DNA of 64,000 nucleotides from the NCBI RefSeq assembly GCF_020404405.1, contig NZ_JAIZDA010000003.1:248001-312000 (forward strand), read 5' to 3'. Below are positions 1 to 8,597 of this stretch, in pieces. The translations under genes were made by a program, and so were the position numbers. Origin of the DNA: Novosphingobium sp. FKTRR1. GTDB taxonomy: Bacteria; Pseudomonadota; Alphaproteobacteria; Sphingomonadales; Sphingomonadaceae. Below the pieces are notes generated by a model that ran no database searches, was not told the origin of the DNA, and saw only the letters and a program-made list of their open reading frames with translations. How positions within the stretch are numbered: the stretch's first letter is position 1; each line of letters begins with the position of its first letter.

Positions 1-1241
1 CGCAGGCTCTGGACGCGGCAGGATATTCCGGGCGTACGCTCGATCTGACAGCGGCGTCCGATCCGGGCGACGCGGCGCCTGCCAGTGCAGCCACTGCATC
101 AGGCGGGGCCGCAGCGCGGGCTGACGATCCGTGCAGCATCCTGTTCACCTCAGGCACCACCGGCCGTGCCAAAGGCGCGGTTCTGGGGCATCGCAACCTG
201 ATCACCGGGCTGATGAGCACGCAGCTTGCAGGCGCGATGGTGCTGCACAACATGGCGAGCCAGTACGGCATGACCGCCGAGGCGCTGCTCGCCGGAATGC
301 CGCAGCAGGCCGCGTTGCTCGTGTTTCCGCTGTTTCATGTTTCGGGCTTGGGTTCGGGATTTCTGTCCCCGTTCCTCGCCGGGTCGAAGATCGTGATCAT
401 GCGCCGGTGGGACGCCACCGAAGCGGTGCGGCTGATCGCGGAGGAAGGCGTGACGATGTTCAGCGGCGTCCCGACGATGCTGTGGGACATCGTGCATCGC
501 GCCAAACTGGTGGCCGGCGATCTGGCGAACTTGCGCAACATCGGCTGCGGTGGACAGGCCTTGCCGGTCAACCTGATCGACGCGATCCATGCGGCCTGCC
601 CGCAGGCTCAGATCGGCACCGGCTATGGCATGACCGAGTGCTCGGGCGCGATCGCGCAGGCCGTCGGCCCCGATTTCCTGCGCCGACCGGCTTCGGCCGG
701 GCGTGTCTTGCCGCTGGTCGACGTGCGGATCATCGCTGCGGATGGCGAAAACCAGCCCGTCGGCGGGGTTGGCGAGATCGTCGTGCGCGGCCCGCAAGTG
801 ATGCAGGGTTACTGGAACCGGCCCGAGGACACGGCGGCGGTGCTGTCTCCCGACGGCTGGCTGCGCACCGGCGATGTCGGGATGGTCGATGCCGACGGCT
901 ATGTCTTCATCGTCGACCGCAAGAAGGACATGGTGATCTCGGGCGGCGAGAACATCTATTGCGCCGAGGTCGAGCGGGTGATCGGCGAGATCGCGGGCGT
1001 GCACGAATGCGCCGCGTTCGGCTTGCCCGATGACCGGCTGGGTGAACGGCTGGTGGCGGTGGTCGTGGCCGATGGCCTGCACGAAGCGGCGATCGTCGAT
1101 CACGTGGCCGAACGACTGGCGCGCTACAAGGCGCCGCATCGGGTGGCGATAAGCCGCCAAACCTTGCCTCGCAACGCCTTGGGCAAGGCCGACAAGATCG
1201 CGCTGCGACAGGCGTGGAACAGCCTTTTGGGAGAACAATGA
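1..1241 (+). CDS. Acyl-CoA synthetase / AMP-binding ligase, truncated at left edge
   Basis: Adenylate-forming ligase that would activate a carboxylic acid to its acyl-CoA through an acyl-AMP. The frame is open from base 3 to the stop at 1239-1241, so the N-terminus lies outside the window. Visible motifs in order: the phosphate-binding loop FTSGTTGRAKG (about 147-180), YGMTECSG (about 622), RTGDVGMVDADGY (about 865), DRKKDMVISGGENIY, and the C-terminal PRNALGKADK with the expected catalytic Lys. The amidohydrolase start codon follows one base after the stop, so the genes are co-transcribed. The substrate cannot be read from sequence; context suggests an acid released from a ring system. Confidence 0.9.
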   Translation, partial: QALDAAGYSGRTLDLTAASDPGDAAPASAATASGGAAARADDPCSILFTSGTTGRAKGAVLGHRNLITGLMSTQLAGAMVLHNMASQYGMTAEALLAGMPQQAALLVFPLFHVSGLGSGFLSPFLAGSKIVIMRRWDATEAVRLIAEEGVTMFSGVPTMLWDIVHRAKLVAGDLANLRNIGCGGQALPVNLIDAIHAACPQAQIGTGYGMTECSGAIAQAVGPDFLRRPASAGRVLPLVDVRIIAADGENQPVGGVGEIVVRGPQVMQGYWNRPEDTAAVLSPDGWLRTGDVGMVDADGYVFIVDRKKDMVISGGENIYCAEVERVIGEIAGVHECAAFGLPDDRLGERLVAVVVADGLHEAAIVDHVAERLARYKAPHRVAISRQTLPRNALGKADKIALRQAWNSLLGEQ

Positions 1242-1242
1242 C

Positions 1243-2112
1243 ATGGCCATGCCCCAGGATATCGGCATCATCGACTGCATGTTGGGCATTCCCGATGCCG
1301 AGGACCGCTCCGAATGGTTCGCGGCGTTCCGCCCGCTGATCAAGGACGCGCAGACCTTGCAGCAGTTCGCGATGCCCGCGCAGTACATGTTCAAGGATAT
1401 TCCCCAGTCAGGCCAGCAGGATGATTACCTGCGCTGGGTGGTGGAACAGATGGACAAGCACGGCATCGCGCGCGCGCTCGTCGGCTGGAACGACAACGAC
1501 AGCTCGCGACGGGCCAAGGCGCAGTACGCCAACCGCTTCTTTTTCGACCTGCCGGTCGATCCCAACAAGGGCATGGAGGAAGTGCGGCGGATCAAGCGCA
1601 TCCATGCCGAAGTCGGCTTGTCGGCGGTCAGTTGCTTTCCGGCCGGAACGCTGCCGCAAGTGGCGATCAACCACAAGTACATGTTCCCGATCTATGCCGC
1701 CTGCGAGGAACTCGGACTGCCGATCCTGCTCAACGTCGGCATCCCCGGACCCCGCATCCCGATGGAAACGCAGAAGGTCGAACACCTTGACGAGGTGTGC
1801 TGGTTCTTCCCCGAATTGAAGGTCGTGATGCGCCACGGGGCCGAGCCGTGGGAGGCGCTGGCGGTCAAGCTGATGCTCAAGTGGCCGAACCTGTATTACT
1901 CTACCAGCGCCTTTGCCCCGCGCCACTATCCCAAGGCGATCATCGATTATGCCAACACGCGTGGCGCCGACAAAGTGCTCTACGCCGGGTATTTTCCGAT
2001 GGGGCTGAGCCTCGACCGGATCATGGGCGACATGCCGCAAGTTCCGTTCAAGGACGAGGTTTGGCCCAAGTTCCTGCGCGACAACGCGATCCGGGTTTTC
2101 AATCTAGCGTGA
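1243..2112 (+). CDS. Amidohydrolase-2 family protein lacking canonical metal motif
   Basis: A 289-residue TIM-barrel protein of the amidohydrolase-2 (ACMSD-like) family. The usual N-terminal metal motif IDxHxH is replaced by IIDCMLGIP (residues 9-17), and the C-terminal catalytic SDYP-type motif reads YAGYFP near residue 247. The internal RHG motif is kept. It may therefore act without the usual zinc site, or do a different reaction from hydrolysis or decarboxylation. The start is an ATG 1 bp after the ligase stop with GGGAGAA upstream. It sits between the ligase and a Rieske oxygenase on the same strand. Family assignment is good; catalytic role is unknown. Confidence 0.85.
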   Translation: MAMPQDIGIIDCMLGIPDAEDRSEWFAAFRPLIKDAQTLQQFAMPAQYMFKDIPQSGQQDDYLRWVVEQMDKHGIARALVGWNDNDSSRRAKAQYANRFFFDLPVDPNKGMEEVRRIKRIHAEVGLSAVSCFPAGTLPQVAINHKYMFPIYAACEELGLPILLNVGIPGPRIPMETQKVEHLDEVCWFFPELKVVMRHGAEPWEALAVKLMLKWPNLYYSTSAFAPRHYPKAIIDYANTRGADKVLYAGYFPMGLSLDRIMGDMPQVPFKDEVWPKFLRDNAIRVFNLA

Positions 2113-2134
2113 TTTTCAGGTGGAGTGCTCCGTT

Positions 2135-3202
2135 ATGTCCAATGCTGCGACCGATGCCCGCACCCCTCCGGTGGCGGTGTGGCAGATCCTCGGCAACCTG
2201 AAAGGACAGGATCTGCGCGACTGGCGGCTTGCCGAGACCAAGGGGCGCGCTTCGGTGCAGGAGCGCAACCTCGATATCGGGTTTCCGTTCGGCTGGTATC
2301 CGCTGATCCTGTCGGCCGACCTCGCTGTGGGTGAGGTCAAGCCCTTGCGCTATTTCGCGCAGGATCTGGCGATCTGGCGGGGGGAGGATGGCACGGTGCG
2401 GATGCTCGATGCCTATTGCAAGCACCTTGGCGCGCATATGGGCCATGGCGGCAAAGTGCATGGCAACCTGCTGGAGTGTCCGTTCCATGCCTGGCGCTAT
2501 GATGGCGAGGCCGGGAACGTCACCGACATTCCCTATGCCAAGGCCATTCCCCCGCAAGTGAAGCGCAAGTGCACGCGGACCTGGCATGTGGTCGAAGCCA
2601 ATCGCTGGATCTGGGCATGGTACCACCCGCAGGATGAGGCTCCGCTGTGGGAAGTGGTGCATCTGCCCGAATGCTCGGATCCCGCATGGACCGATTTTGA
2701 GGTTCACGAATGGAATGTGTGGGGCTCGCTTCAGAACATGGCCGAAAACGGCGTCGATGTGGCGCATTTCCGCTATATTCACGGCACCGCGAATGTGCCG
2801 CTGGGCGAATTGCGCTGGGGCGACTGGGGGCGCGGTGCCGATGTCCGCGCCAAGATGGGCACGCCGTGGGGCGAGGTGGATGGCTGCATCAGCTATGACA
2901 CCGTCGGCCCCGGCCAAAGCTGGACCCGCTTTACCGGGATATCCGAGACGCTACTGGTGGCCTGCATCACGCCGGTGGAACTCGATCACGTCCACGCGCG
3001 GTTCTGCTTCACCCAGCCGCGCGCGCAGGCCGAAGGCGAACGTGCGGGTGTGGCGCGCGCCATCATCCGCGATATCTGCAAGCAGTTCGATCAGGACAAG
3101 GTCGTTTGGGACCGGCAGAAGTACGAACCGAACCCGATCATCTGCGACGGCGACGGCCCGATTCCGCAGTTCCGCAAATTCTATTCGCGTTACTATGCAT
3201 GA
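2135..3202 (+). CDS. Rieske non-heme iron oxygenase, KshA-like
   Basis: Terminal oxygenase of 355 residues that would hydroxylate a substrate ring using electrons from a ferredoxin/reductase. The Rieske 2Fe-2S ligands are C95-x-H97 and C115-x2-H118. The mononuclear iron site follows as N205, D208, H211 and H216 (NGVDVAHFRYIH). Length and layout resemble 3-ketosteroid 9-alpha-hydroxylase oxygenase (KshA) and cholesterol desaturase-type Rieske enzymes. The ATG at 2135 is chosen because GGTGGAG lies about 10 bases upstream; a GTG at 2120 is the alternative. No reductase gene is adjacent; a ferredoxin is encoded at 49721-50053. Exact substrate is unknown. Confidence 0.9.
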   Translation: MSNAATDARTPPVAVWQILGNLKGQDLRDWRLAETKGRASVQERNLDIGFPFGWYPLILSADLAVGEVKPLRYFAQDLAIWRGEDGTVRMLDAYCKHLGAHMGHGGKVHGNLLECPFHAWRYDGEAGNVTDIPYAKAIPPQVKRKCTRTWHVVEANRWIWAWYHPQDEAPLWEVVHLPECSDPAWTDFEVHEWNVWGSLQNMAENGVDVAHFRYIHGTANVPLGELRWGDWGRGADVRAKMGTPWGEVDGCISYDTVGPGQSWTRFTGISETLLVACITPVELDHVHARFCFTQPRAQAEGERAGVARAIIRDICKQFDQDKVVWDRQKYEPNPIICDGDGPIPQFRKFYSRYYA

Positions 3203-3244
3203 CCCGGCGGGCGGTGGCTTGATCCAAGCCACCGCCCGGAGCGA

Positions 3245-4330
3245 TCAGGCCACCGGTTCTTCCGCGACGAAGCCCGGCCATCCGGCCATGTAGGCGATGA
3301 ACGGCGGGTGCAGCCCTTCGTCGGCAAGGTGCTGGCGGCTGACGGGCAGGGCCGGGGATTGATAATCCGCGTCGCGCCTGACCCGCTCGGGAAAGTCGTG
3401 GCGCAGGATCGCGGCGCGGCCGATGCTGACAAAGTCGCAACCTGCGTCCAGCACCGCGCGCGCGGCCTGACCGCTCATCACTTTGCCAGCAGCGCCAAGG
3501 CGCACCGTGCCGCGCGGCAGTTCGGTGAAGAAGCTCATCAGCGTGCGCCCCTTGCGCGCTTCGTTTGCCGGTTCCTTGGCATAGTCCCACAAGGACATGT
3601 CGAGGTAGTCGATCACGCCTTCGCGCATGACGTTTGCCGCGACGGCGATCACCTCATCCAGATCCTGGCCAAAGCGTTCCGGTGACAGCCGCAAGCCGAT
3701 CTGGAAGTCCGACTTGCAGGTCGCGCGGATGCCGTCGATGATCTCGAACACCAGACGGGCGCGGTTTTCGGGGCTGCCGCCATAGCGGTCCTGCCGCTGG
3801 TTGCTGACCGGCGAGAGGAACGCGGCAAGGATGTAGCCGTGCGCGCCGTGGACCTGCACGCCGTCGAACCCTGCCTTGTCGGCGCGCCGCGCCGCCGCGA
3901 TGAAATCGTCGCGCAGCCGCTCGACCTCATCAAGCGTCAGCGCGCGGGTGCCGGTAGCGGCATCGTCCGATGGGCCGACGGGCGTGCCCACCAGATTTGC
4001 CGGTGAACGATAGCCAGCGTGGTGCAATTGCACCGATGACAGCGCGCCCCGCTTCGCAATCTCGGCGGCCAGTCGGGTAAGCCCATCGAGATGCTGGTCG
4101 CCGAATATGCCGATCTGACCGGGAAAGCCTTGCCCGACCGCCTGAACATGCGCCGCAGCCGTCATCACCAGACCAAAGCCGCCGCTTGCGCGTCTGGTCA
4201 GCCAGTCGAACTCGCCGTCGGACAGCGTGCCGTCGGCGTTGCTCTGCTGGTTGGTCAGCGGAGCCAGCATCAGGCGATTCTTCATCGCCGCGCCGTGCGA
4301 AAAAGTCAGCGGTGCGAACAGGTCGGTCAT
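3245..4330 (-). CDS. NADH:flavin oxidoreductase, old yellow enzyme family
   Basis: FMN-dependent OYE of 361 residues, expected to reduce an activated C=C bond or to aromatise a ring. The barrel starts with LFAPLTFSHG and KNRLMLAPLTN. The active-site segment QLHHAGYRS carries a His-His pair, followed by GVQVHGAHGYILAAFLSP and the phosphate-binding GRAAILRHDFPERVR region. The ATG at 4330 has GAGAG about 9 bases upstream; an ATG at 4348 would add six residues. It lies 48 bp downstream of a pair of Lrp/AsnC genes on the same strand and may be read with them. It is one of three OYE-type genes in the window. Confidence 0.88.
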   Translation of the reverse strand: MTDLFAPLTFSHGAAMKNRLMLAPLTNQQSNADGTLSDGEFDWLTRRASGGFGLVMTAAAHVQAVGQGFPGQIGIFGDQHLDGLTRLAAEIAKRGALSSVQLHHAGYRSPANLVGTPVGPSDDAATGTRALTLDEVERLRDDFIAAARRADKAGFDGVQVHGAHGYILAAFLSPVSNQRQDRYGGSPENRARLVFEIIDGIRATCKSDFQIGLRLSPERFGQDLDEVIAVAANVMREGVIDYLDMSLWDYAKEPANEARKGRTLMSFFTELPRGTVRLGAAGKVMSGQAARAVLDAGCDFVSIGRAAILRHDFPERVRRDADYQSPALPVSRQHLADEGLHPPFIAYMAGWPGFVAEEPVA

Positions 4331-4378
4331 CGGCAACGGCTCTCTCATTTCGGGTTCAATTTGGGCCTTATCGCCTGA

Positions 4379-4906
4379 TCATCGGCTTTCGGCGTCAAGG
4401 CCGCGCAGATCGTTCACGGTGGCGATGGGGCCGATGGCGGCATTGTACTTGATCGACTGCAACACGAATTCGGTCTCGACCTCGCGAATGCCGTCAAGGG
4501 CCAGCACTTTGTCGGTCACGGCCGCGCCATCAGCAAGGCTGGGCAGAATGCACACCGCGACCAGCCGCAAGGCGGCATTGGCATCGTAAAGCGCGCTGAC
4601 TTGCGGCAGGCCGAGCAGCCCATCGCGCACCTGATCGAGCTTGCCGCTGGCGCATTTGACGGTGATGAACATCATGTGCTGGCCGTTGTCGCCCGGCTCG
4701 TTGATCCGCGCGATGTCGATGATCGGCATCAGCTTGAGCAGGCCGGCATTCTGCAGCCGCCGCACCCGTCCGCGCACGGTGCCTTCGGTCACGCCCAGAT
4801 CGGCCGCGATCTTGCGAAAGCTCAGCCGTGCATCGCCCGCCAGCATCGTGGCGATCTCCCGGTCAAGCTGGTCGGTCGACGGATAGGATGGAGTTTCGGG
4901 CATCAT
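4379..4906 (-). CDS. Lrp/AsnC family transcriptional regulator (pair 1, second gene)
   Basis: A 175-residue Lrp/AsnC-type regulator: an N-terminal winged helix (LDREIATMLAGDARLSFRK, then IAADLGVTEGTVRGRVRRLQ) and a C-terminal RAM-type effector domain ending in KYNAAIGPI. The ATG at 4904-4906 overlaps the stop of the upstream regulator (ATGATGA), so the two are translationally coupled. Its recognition helix GVTEGTVRGR is identical to that of the regulator at 8598-9089. This points to duplication of a whole two-gene regulatory unit. A heteromeric complex with its partner is an inference. Ligand unknown. Confidence 0.9.
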   Translation of the reverse strand: MMPETPSYPSTDQLDREIATMLAGDARLSFRKIAADLGVTEGTVRGRVRRLQNAGLLKLMPIIDIARINEPGDNGQHMMFITVKCASGKLDQVRDGLLGLPQVSALYDANAALRLVAVCILPSLADGAAVTDKVLALDGIREVETEFVLQSIKYNAAIGPIATVNDLRGLDAESR

Positions 4907-5409
4907 CGCGGTTCGAGCGGTCCGACGGTGGGGTTGTAGCGATAGACCGAGTTGATCAGTTCGACGTCGACATCCTCGACCCCGGCGATGCCCGCCGACA
5001 CATCGCGCGCCGCCTCGATCATGTCGCGGGCATTGCGAAAGGCGTGAAGGCAACTGACCGGATAGCGGCCCGAGGTGATATGGACAGACAGCACATCGTC
5101 GCGCGCGGCCAGTTCGTGCGCCACGTCGCTTGCCGGACGGCCGCTGATCCGCAGGCGGATGCGCGCCAGCAGCCGGTAGCCATGGATCCGGAAATCGGCG
5201 AGCGCGACCACGCGCATCGCGCCTGCGGCATCCATCGCCCGGATGCGGTTTGCCACCACGTTGCCCGACAGGCCGAGCTCCTCGCCGATGGCGGTGCTTT
5301 GCGCGCGGCCATCGCGGGTCAGTGCCGCGATGATGCGGTGATCGGTCTCATCAAGTGTGGCAGCGCGCTGGCGTCGTGCCGGCAGTTCTTCGCTCAACGT
5401 CTTCCCCAC
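4903..5409 (-). CDS. Lrp/AsnC family transcriptional regulator (pair 1, first gene)
   Basis: A 168-residue Lrp/AsnC-type regulator with DNA-binding segment LDETDHRIIAALTRDGRAQS, helix GLSGNVVANRIRAMDAAG and a C-terminal ligand-sensing domain. The C-terminus ends YNPTVGPLEPR, similar to the YQFEVAPIEDRD end of the regulator at 9095-9568. The GTG start at 5409 has no clear ribosome site; a nearby TTG preceded by GGGGAAG is possible. It diverges from the flavin monooxygenase at 5682, and the 272-bp intergenic region holds two copies of the TGCG-N22-CGCA dyad, so it may control itself and that gene. Confidence 0.9.
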   Translation of the reverse strand: MGKTLSEELPARRQRAATLDETDHRIIAALTRDGRAQSTAIGEELGLSGNVVANRIRAMDAAGAMRVVALADFRIHGYRLLARIRLRISGRPASDVAHELAARDDVLSVHITSGRYPVSCLHAFRNARDMIEAARDVSAGIAGVEDVDVELINSVYRYNPTVGPLEPR

Positions 5410-5567
5410 AAGATCGCGGCCCGTGCATCAGCGTTAGGGTATCGGACGGTGCCGGGCAAGGACCGCCCTTGCGCAAACGGCGGCAATCCTGCGCAAAAAT
5501 GGCTTCACCCGACGATCCCGGCAAAGCCTCTCCAGAATGAGGCTTTTCCCACTGTCTTTTTGGGCAA

Positions 5568-5597
5568 TGCGTTCTTATTCTGATTACAAGAGACGCA
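5568..5597. promoter_or_regulatory. Candidate operator, TGCG-N22-CGCA dyad (site 1a)
   Basis: Exact TGCGT-N20-ACGCA dyad in the intergenic region between the first Lrp/AsnC pair and the flavin monooxygenase at 5682. Same half-sites and spacing as the other copies described at 5630, 8504, 12031, 34876, 41052 and 53142. Binding by the Lrp/AsnC proteins is inferred. Confidence 0.55.
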
Positions 5598-5629
5598 AAT
5601 TCAGCTTACGAAAAAATAAATGCATCGCT

Positions 5630-5659
5630 TGCGCAGTGATTGATTCCAACATTTGCGCA
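5630..5659. promoter_or_regulatory. Candidate operator, TGCG-N22-CGCA dyad (site 1b)
   Basis: Second exact TGCG-N22-CGCA dyad, 62 bp (about six helical turns) downstream of the first and ending 22 bp before the ATG at 5682. Two phased copies in one promoter suit oligomerising Lrp-type regulators. Confidence 0.5.
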
Positions 5660-5681
5660 TGGGCCGAACGGGAGAATGTTT

Positions 5682-6794
5682 ATGGCGATTTCCGCAGCCA
5701 CGCTCGATCTGGTGGCGGCGCGTGGCGATGAAGGGCGCAAGGCTCGGCGTCTCGCCGATGATGTGGTCAAGGCGCTGATCGCGGACGGCTTTTTCCGCCA
5801 TTTCACGCCCGCGGCCTATGGCGGCAGCGAGGGGCGCCCGCAGGACTTCTTCCTCGACCAGATCGCCATTGCCGAACGTGACATGAGCACGGCCTGGGCG
5901 CTCGGCATCGTGGCAGTCCACAATTACCAGATTGCGATGATGGACCCGCGCACGCAGGCCGAAGTCTTTGCCGATGGGCCCGATGCGCTGATCTCCAGTT
6001 CGTACAATCCGGTCGGCGCCAAGGCCGAAAAGGTCGATGGCGGGGTCATGTTGTCGGGTCGGTGGGGTTGGTCGAGCGGGTCGCTGCATTGCAACTGGGT
6101 GCTGCTGGGCGGCGTGATCCCCGAGGAAGGCTATCGCACTTTTCTGGTTCCGCAAAAGGACTACCGGATCGAGGATACCTGGTACACGATGGGGCTTCAG
6201 GGCACCGGATCGAACGATATCGTGATCGATGAGCCGGTGTTCGTGCCAGATCATCATACCCACCGCCAGATGGACGGCTTCAACGGCGTGCATCATCAGG
6301 GGCCGGGCATCTACGATCTGCCGTGGGCGCAAGTGTTCATCCGCGTGGTCAATACCAGCGCGATCGGTGCCGTCCGCCATGCGATCACCCTGATGCGCGA
6401 GCGGGTGGGGCTTGGCAGCACCGACATGACCAAAAGCGCCACCGATCCCGACGTGCTCGACCGGATCGCGCGCGCCTCGATCCTTGCCGAAGAAGCGGCG
6501 GCGGTGATGGTCCGCGCCTATGACGAGATGGAAGCGGTGGGATGGAAGCCGTCACTGCTCGACCGCGCGCGCTATCGCTATCAGGCCAGTCTGGTGGGTG
6601 ATCGCTGCATCGAAGCAATGGACTTGCTGATGGATATCGCGGGCGGCCGGTCGGTCTATGCGGGCAACGCCTTTCAGGACTTGTGGCATGATGTGCGCAT
6701 GGCGCGCGCGCACGTGGCCAACAACCCGGTGGGCTTTGCGCGCAACTATGCCAACATGCTGATGGGCGGCGAAAACAAGGACTTGTTCCTGTAA
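5682..6794 (+). CDS. Acyl-CoA dehydrogenase-fold flavin monooxygenase, HsaA-like
   Basis: A 370-residue protein with the acyl-CoA dehydrogenase fold of group D flavin monooxygenases (HsaA, 4-hydroxyphenylacetate 3-monooxygenase oxygenase component), which hydroxylate phenols with reduced flavin. Visible features: AYGGSEGRPQDFF in the N-terminal helical domain, the middle-domain GRWGWSSGSLHCNW and MGLQGTGSNDI, and the C-terminal RDLW-type segment FQDLWHDVRMARAHV. The start ATG at 5682 follows GGGAGA by about 6 bases. No flavin reductase partner is encoded nearby. In steroid pathways HsaA acts on the aromatised A ring, which fits the KshA- and KstD-like genes here, but other substrates are possible. 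Confidence 0.85.
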   Translation: MAISAATLDLVAARGDEGRKARRLADDVVKALIADGFFRHFTPAAYGGSEGRPQDFFLDQIAIAERDMSTAWALGIVAVHNYQIAMMDPRTQAEVFADGPDALISSSYNPVGAKAEKVDGGVMLSGRWGWSSGSLHCNWVLLGGVIPEEGYRTFLVPQKDYRIEDTWYTMGLQGTGSNDIVIDEPVFVPDHHTHRQMDGFNGVHHQGPGIYDLPWAQVFIRVVNTSAIGAVRHAITLMRERVGLGSTDMTKSATDPDVLDRIARASILAEEAAAVMVRAYDEMEAVGWKPSLLDRARYRYQASLVGDRCIEAMDLLMDIAGGRSVYAGNAFQDLWHDVRMARAHVANNPVGFARNYANMLMGGENKDLFL

Positions 6795-6818
6795 ACGGAG
6801 CAAGTCCCCGATCGCCGC

Positions 6819-7658
6819 CTAGGAGAAATAGGCGCCGCCGTTGACGGTCACGGTGCTGCCGGTGGCATAGCTGGCGTCATCGCTGGCAAGGAATGCCACC
6901 GCGCCGGCCACTTCATCGGGCGTGGCAAGGCGCTTGAGCAGGCTGTCGGCGGCAACCTTGTCCTTTATCTCCTGCGGCAAGGGGGCATAGATCGGGGTCT
7001 CGGTCGCGCCCGGATTCACCGCATTCACGCGGATGCCGCGCGGGGCAAGTTCCACCGCCTGCGCGCGGGTCATGCCCAGAACCGCAGCCTTGGCGGTGCA
7101 ATAGGGGATCGGCCCGTTGCCGGCCAGCGCAGCGGTCGAGCCGATGTTGATGATCGAACCGCCGATGCCTTGCTCTGCCATCAATCGCACCGCCGCGCGG
7201 GTGCAGCGGAAGGCGCCGTTCAGGGTGACGTCGAGCACGCGCGCCCAGCCTTGATCCTCGCAATGGATGGTCTGGTCCACGGGGGTGGCCGGATCGTTCG
7301 CCTGTGCGGCTTGCGCGGCGTAGTATTTGTCCATGCCATCGCCCGGTGCGCTGCCGATCCCGGCGTTGTTGACCAGAATGTCGACCCCGCCGATGGCGCT
7401 GGCGACTCGCGCGAAGGCTGTATCGACCGAGGCCGTGCTGGAAACATTGCAGGCAATGCCGACATGCGGCGCGCCGAGCACGGCGCCAGCGCGCTCCGCA
7501 TCCAGATCGAGCAGTGCGACGACAGCCCCTTCGGCGGCAAGGCGTCGGGCGATGGCCGCGCCGATACCCTGCGCGCCCCCTGTGACGACGGCCCGCTTGC
7601 CATCAAGTCGCCTGCCTTCGGGATGCCTGCCTTCGGGGCGTTGGGAATGGTTGGTCAT
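6819..7658 (-). CDS. Short-chain dehydrogenase/reductase
   Basis: Classical SDR of 279 residues that would oxidise an alcohol or reduce a ketone with NAD(P). It shows the cofactor loop TGGAQGIG, the NNAG motif, the catalytic Ser in NIGSTAAL and the YxxxK pair in YCTAK. A 30-residue insertion after NNAG (GIGSAPGDGMDKYYAAQ...) lengthens it relative to the usual 250 residues. The N-terminus carries a small duplicated segment (RPEGRHPEGRR) encoded by a 12-bp direct repeat at 7611-7637. It starts 5 bp after the stop of the upstream SDR at 7664, so the two form an operon. Confidence 0.9.
   Translation of the reverse strand: MTNHSQRPEGRHPEGRRLDGKRAVVTGGAQGIGAAIARRLAAEGAVVALLDLDAERAGAVLGAPHVGIACNVSSTASVDTAFARVASAIGGVDILVNNAGIGSAPGDGMDKYYAAQAAQANDPATPVDQTIHCEDQGWARVLDVTLNGAFRCTRAAVRLMAEQGIGGSIINIGSTAALAGNGPIPYCTAKAAVLGMTRAQAVELAPRGIRVNAVNPGATETPIYAPLPQEIKDKVAADSLLKRLATPDEVAGAVAFLASDDASYATGSTVTVNGGAYFS
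7611..7637. repeat. 12-bp direct repeat, two copies with 15-bp period
   Basis: CCTGCCTTCGGG occurs at 7611-7622 and 7626-7637 inside the 5' end of the SDR gene, giving the repeated PEGR tetrapeptide. Confidence 0.7.
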
Positions 7659-7663
7659 GCCGA

Positions 7664-8455
7664 TCAGTCCTCAACCTCGGGCCGCCAGGCCACGCCGTTG
7701 ATGTGCCCGCCGCCATCGACGTAGAGCGTGTTTCCGGTCATGTAGCTGCTGCCTGCGCTGGCGAGGAACACGGCCACCGGCCCCACATCCTGCGTCGCGT
7801 CGCCAAAGCGCCCGACCGGAACCTGCGACAGGATCGCGGCGGCCATTTCGGGGTTGGTATCGAAATAGTCCTTGGCCTGCGGGCTCAGCGCCGAGGGGCA
7901 GATGACGTTGCAGGTGATGCCGAACGGCCCCCATTCGACCGCCGCCGTGCGGGTGAGCGCGCGGAGCGCCTCCTTGCTGGCGTTATAGGCGACGGTGAAC
8001 ATGTGCGCGTTGACACCGTTGAGCGAACCGATGTTGATGATCCGGCCGTGCTTTTGCGCCTTCATCACCGGAAAGGCGGCGCGCATCGCCCAGAACGCCG
8101 ACCAGTAATTCAGGTCCAACGATCCGGCCATGTCGGCGTCGGTGTGGTTTTCCAGCCGTTTGGGGAAGCTGCCGCCGGCGTTGTTGACAAGAATGTCGAG
8201 CCGACCGAGCTGCTCGACCGTCGCGGTCACCAGCGCATCGACGGCGGCCGCATCGGTCACGTCGACGCCATGCGCGAAGGCACGCACCCCGTGGGTTTCG
8301 CGCAGATAGGCGGCTTCGCGCTCGGCTTCCTCGATCCGGCGTTGCGCCAGCACGATATCGGCCCCGGCTGCGGCAAGGGCGCGGGCGATGCCCTGACCCA
8401 CACCCTGACCCGCGCCGGTCACGAGCGCGGCACGGCCACTAAGCTGGCGATCCAT
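7664..8455 (-). CDS. Short-chain dehydrogenase/reductase
   Basis: Classical SDR of 263 residues: TGAGQGVG cofactor loop, NNAGGSF, catalytic Ser in NIGSLNGV, YNASK and the C-terminal YVDGGGH. The ATG at 8455 has AGGAAGGA about 8 bases upstream. It is the first gene of a two-SDR operon. An exact TGCG-N22-CGCA dyad lies about 50 bp upstream, at 8504-8533, in its probable promoter. Substrate is unknown; presence of two SDRs back to back suggests successive or stereo-specific steps on hydroxyl/keto groups. Confidence 0.9.
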   Translation of the reverse strand: MDRQLSGRAALVTGAGQGVGQGIARALAAAGADIVLAQRRIEEAEREAAYLRETHGVRAFAHGVDVTDAAAVDALVTATVEQLGRLDILVNNAGGSFPKRLENHTDADMAGSLDLNYWSAFWAMRAAFPVMKAQKHGRIINIGSLNGVNAHMFTVAYNASKEALRALTRTAAVEWGPFGITCNVICPSALSPQAKDYFDTNPEMAAAILSQVPVGRFGDATQDVGPVAVFLASAGSSYMTGNTLYVDGGGHINGVAWRPEVED

Positions 8456-8503
8456 TCGGTCTGTCCTTCCTTGCGTCCGCGATTCTGACGGACGGTTGCC
8501 ATT

Positions 8504-8533
8504 TGCGTTATTATCTAGATATGAAAATACGCA
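8504..8533. promoter_or_regulatory. Candidate operator, TGCG-N22-CGCA dyad (site 2)
   Basis: The best arms of the set: TTTGCGT at 8502-8508 and ACGCAAA at 8529-8535, seven perfect base pairs separated by 20 AT-rich bases. It lies upstream of the two-SDR operon (start 8455). Confidence 0.6.
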
Positions 8534-8597
8534 AACACAACAAGGAAGGGGGCTTTTAGGCTGAAGTGGTCAATCTCTGGCGGTGATTGTTGCTCAT

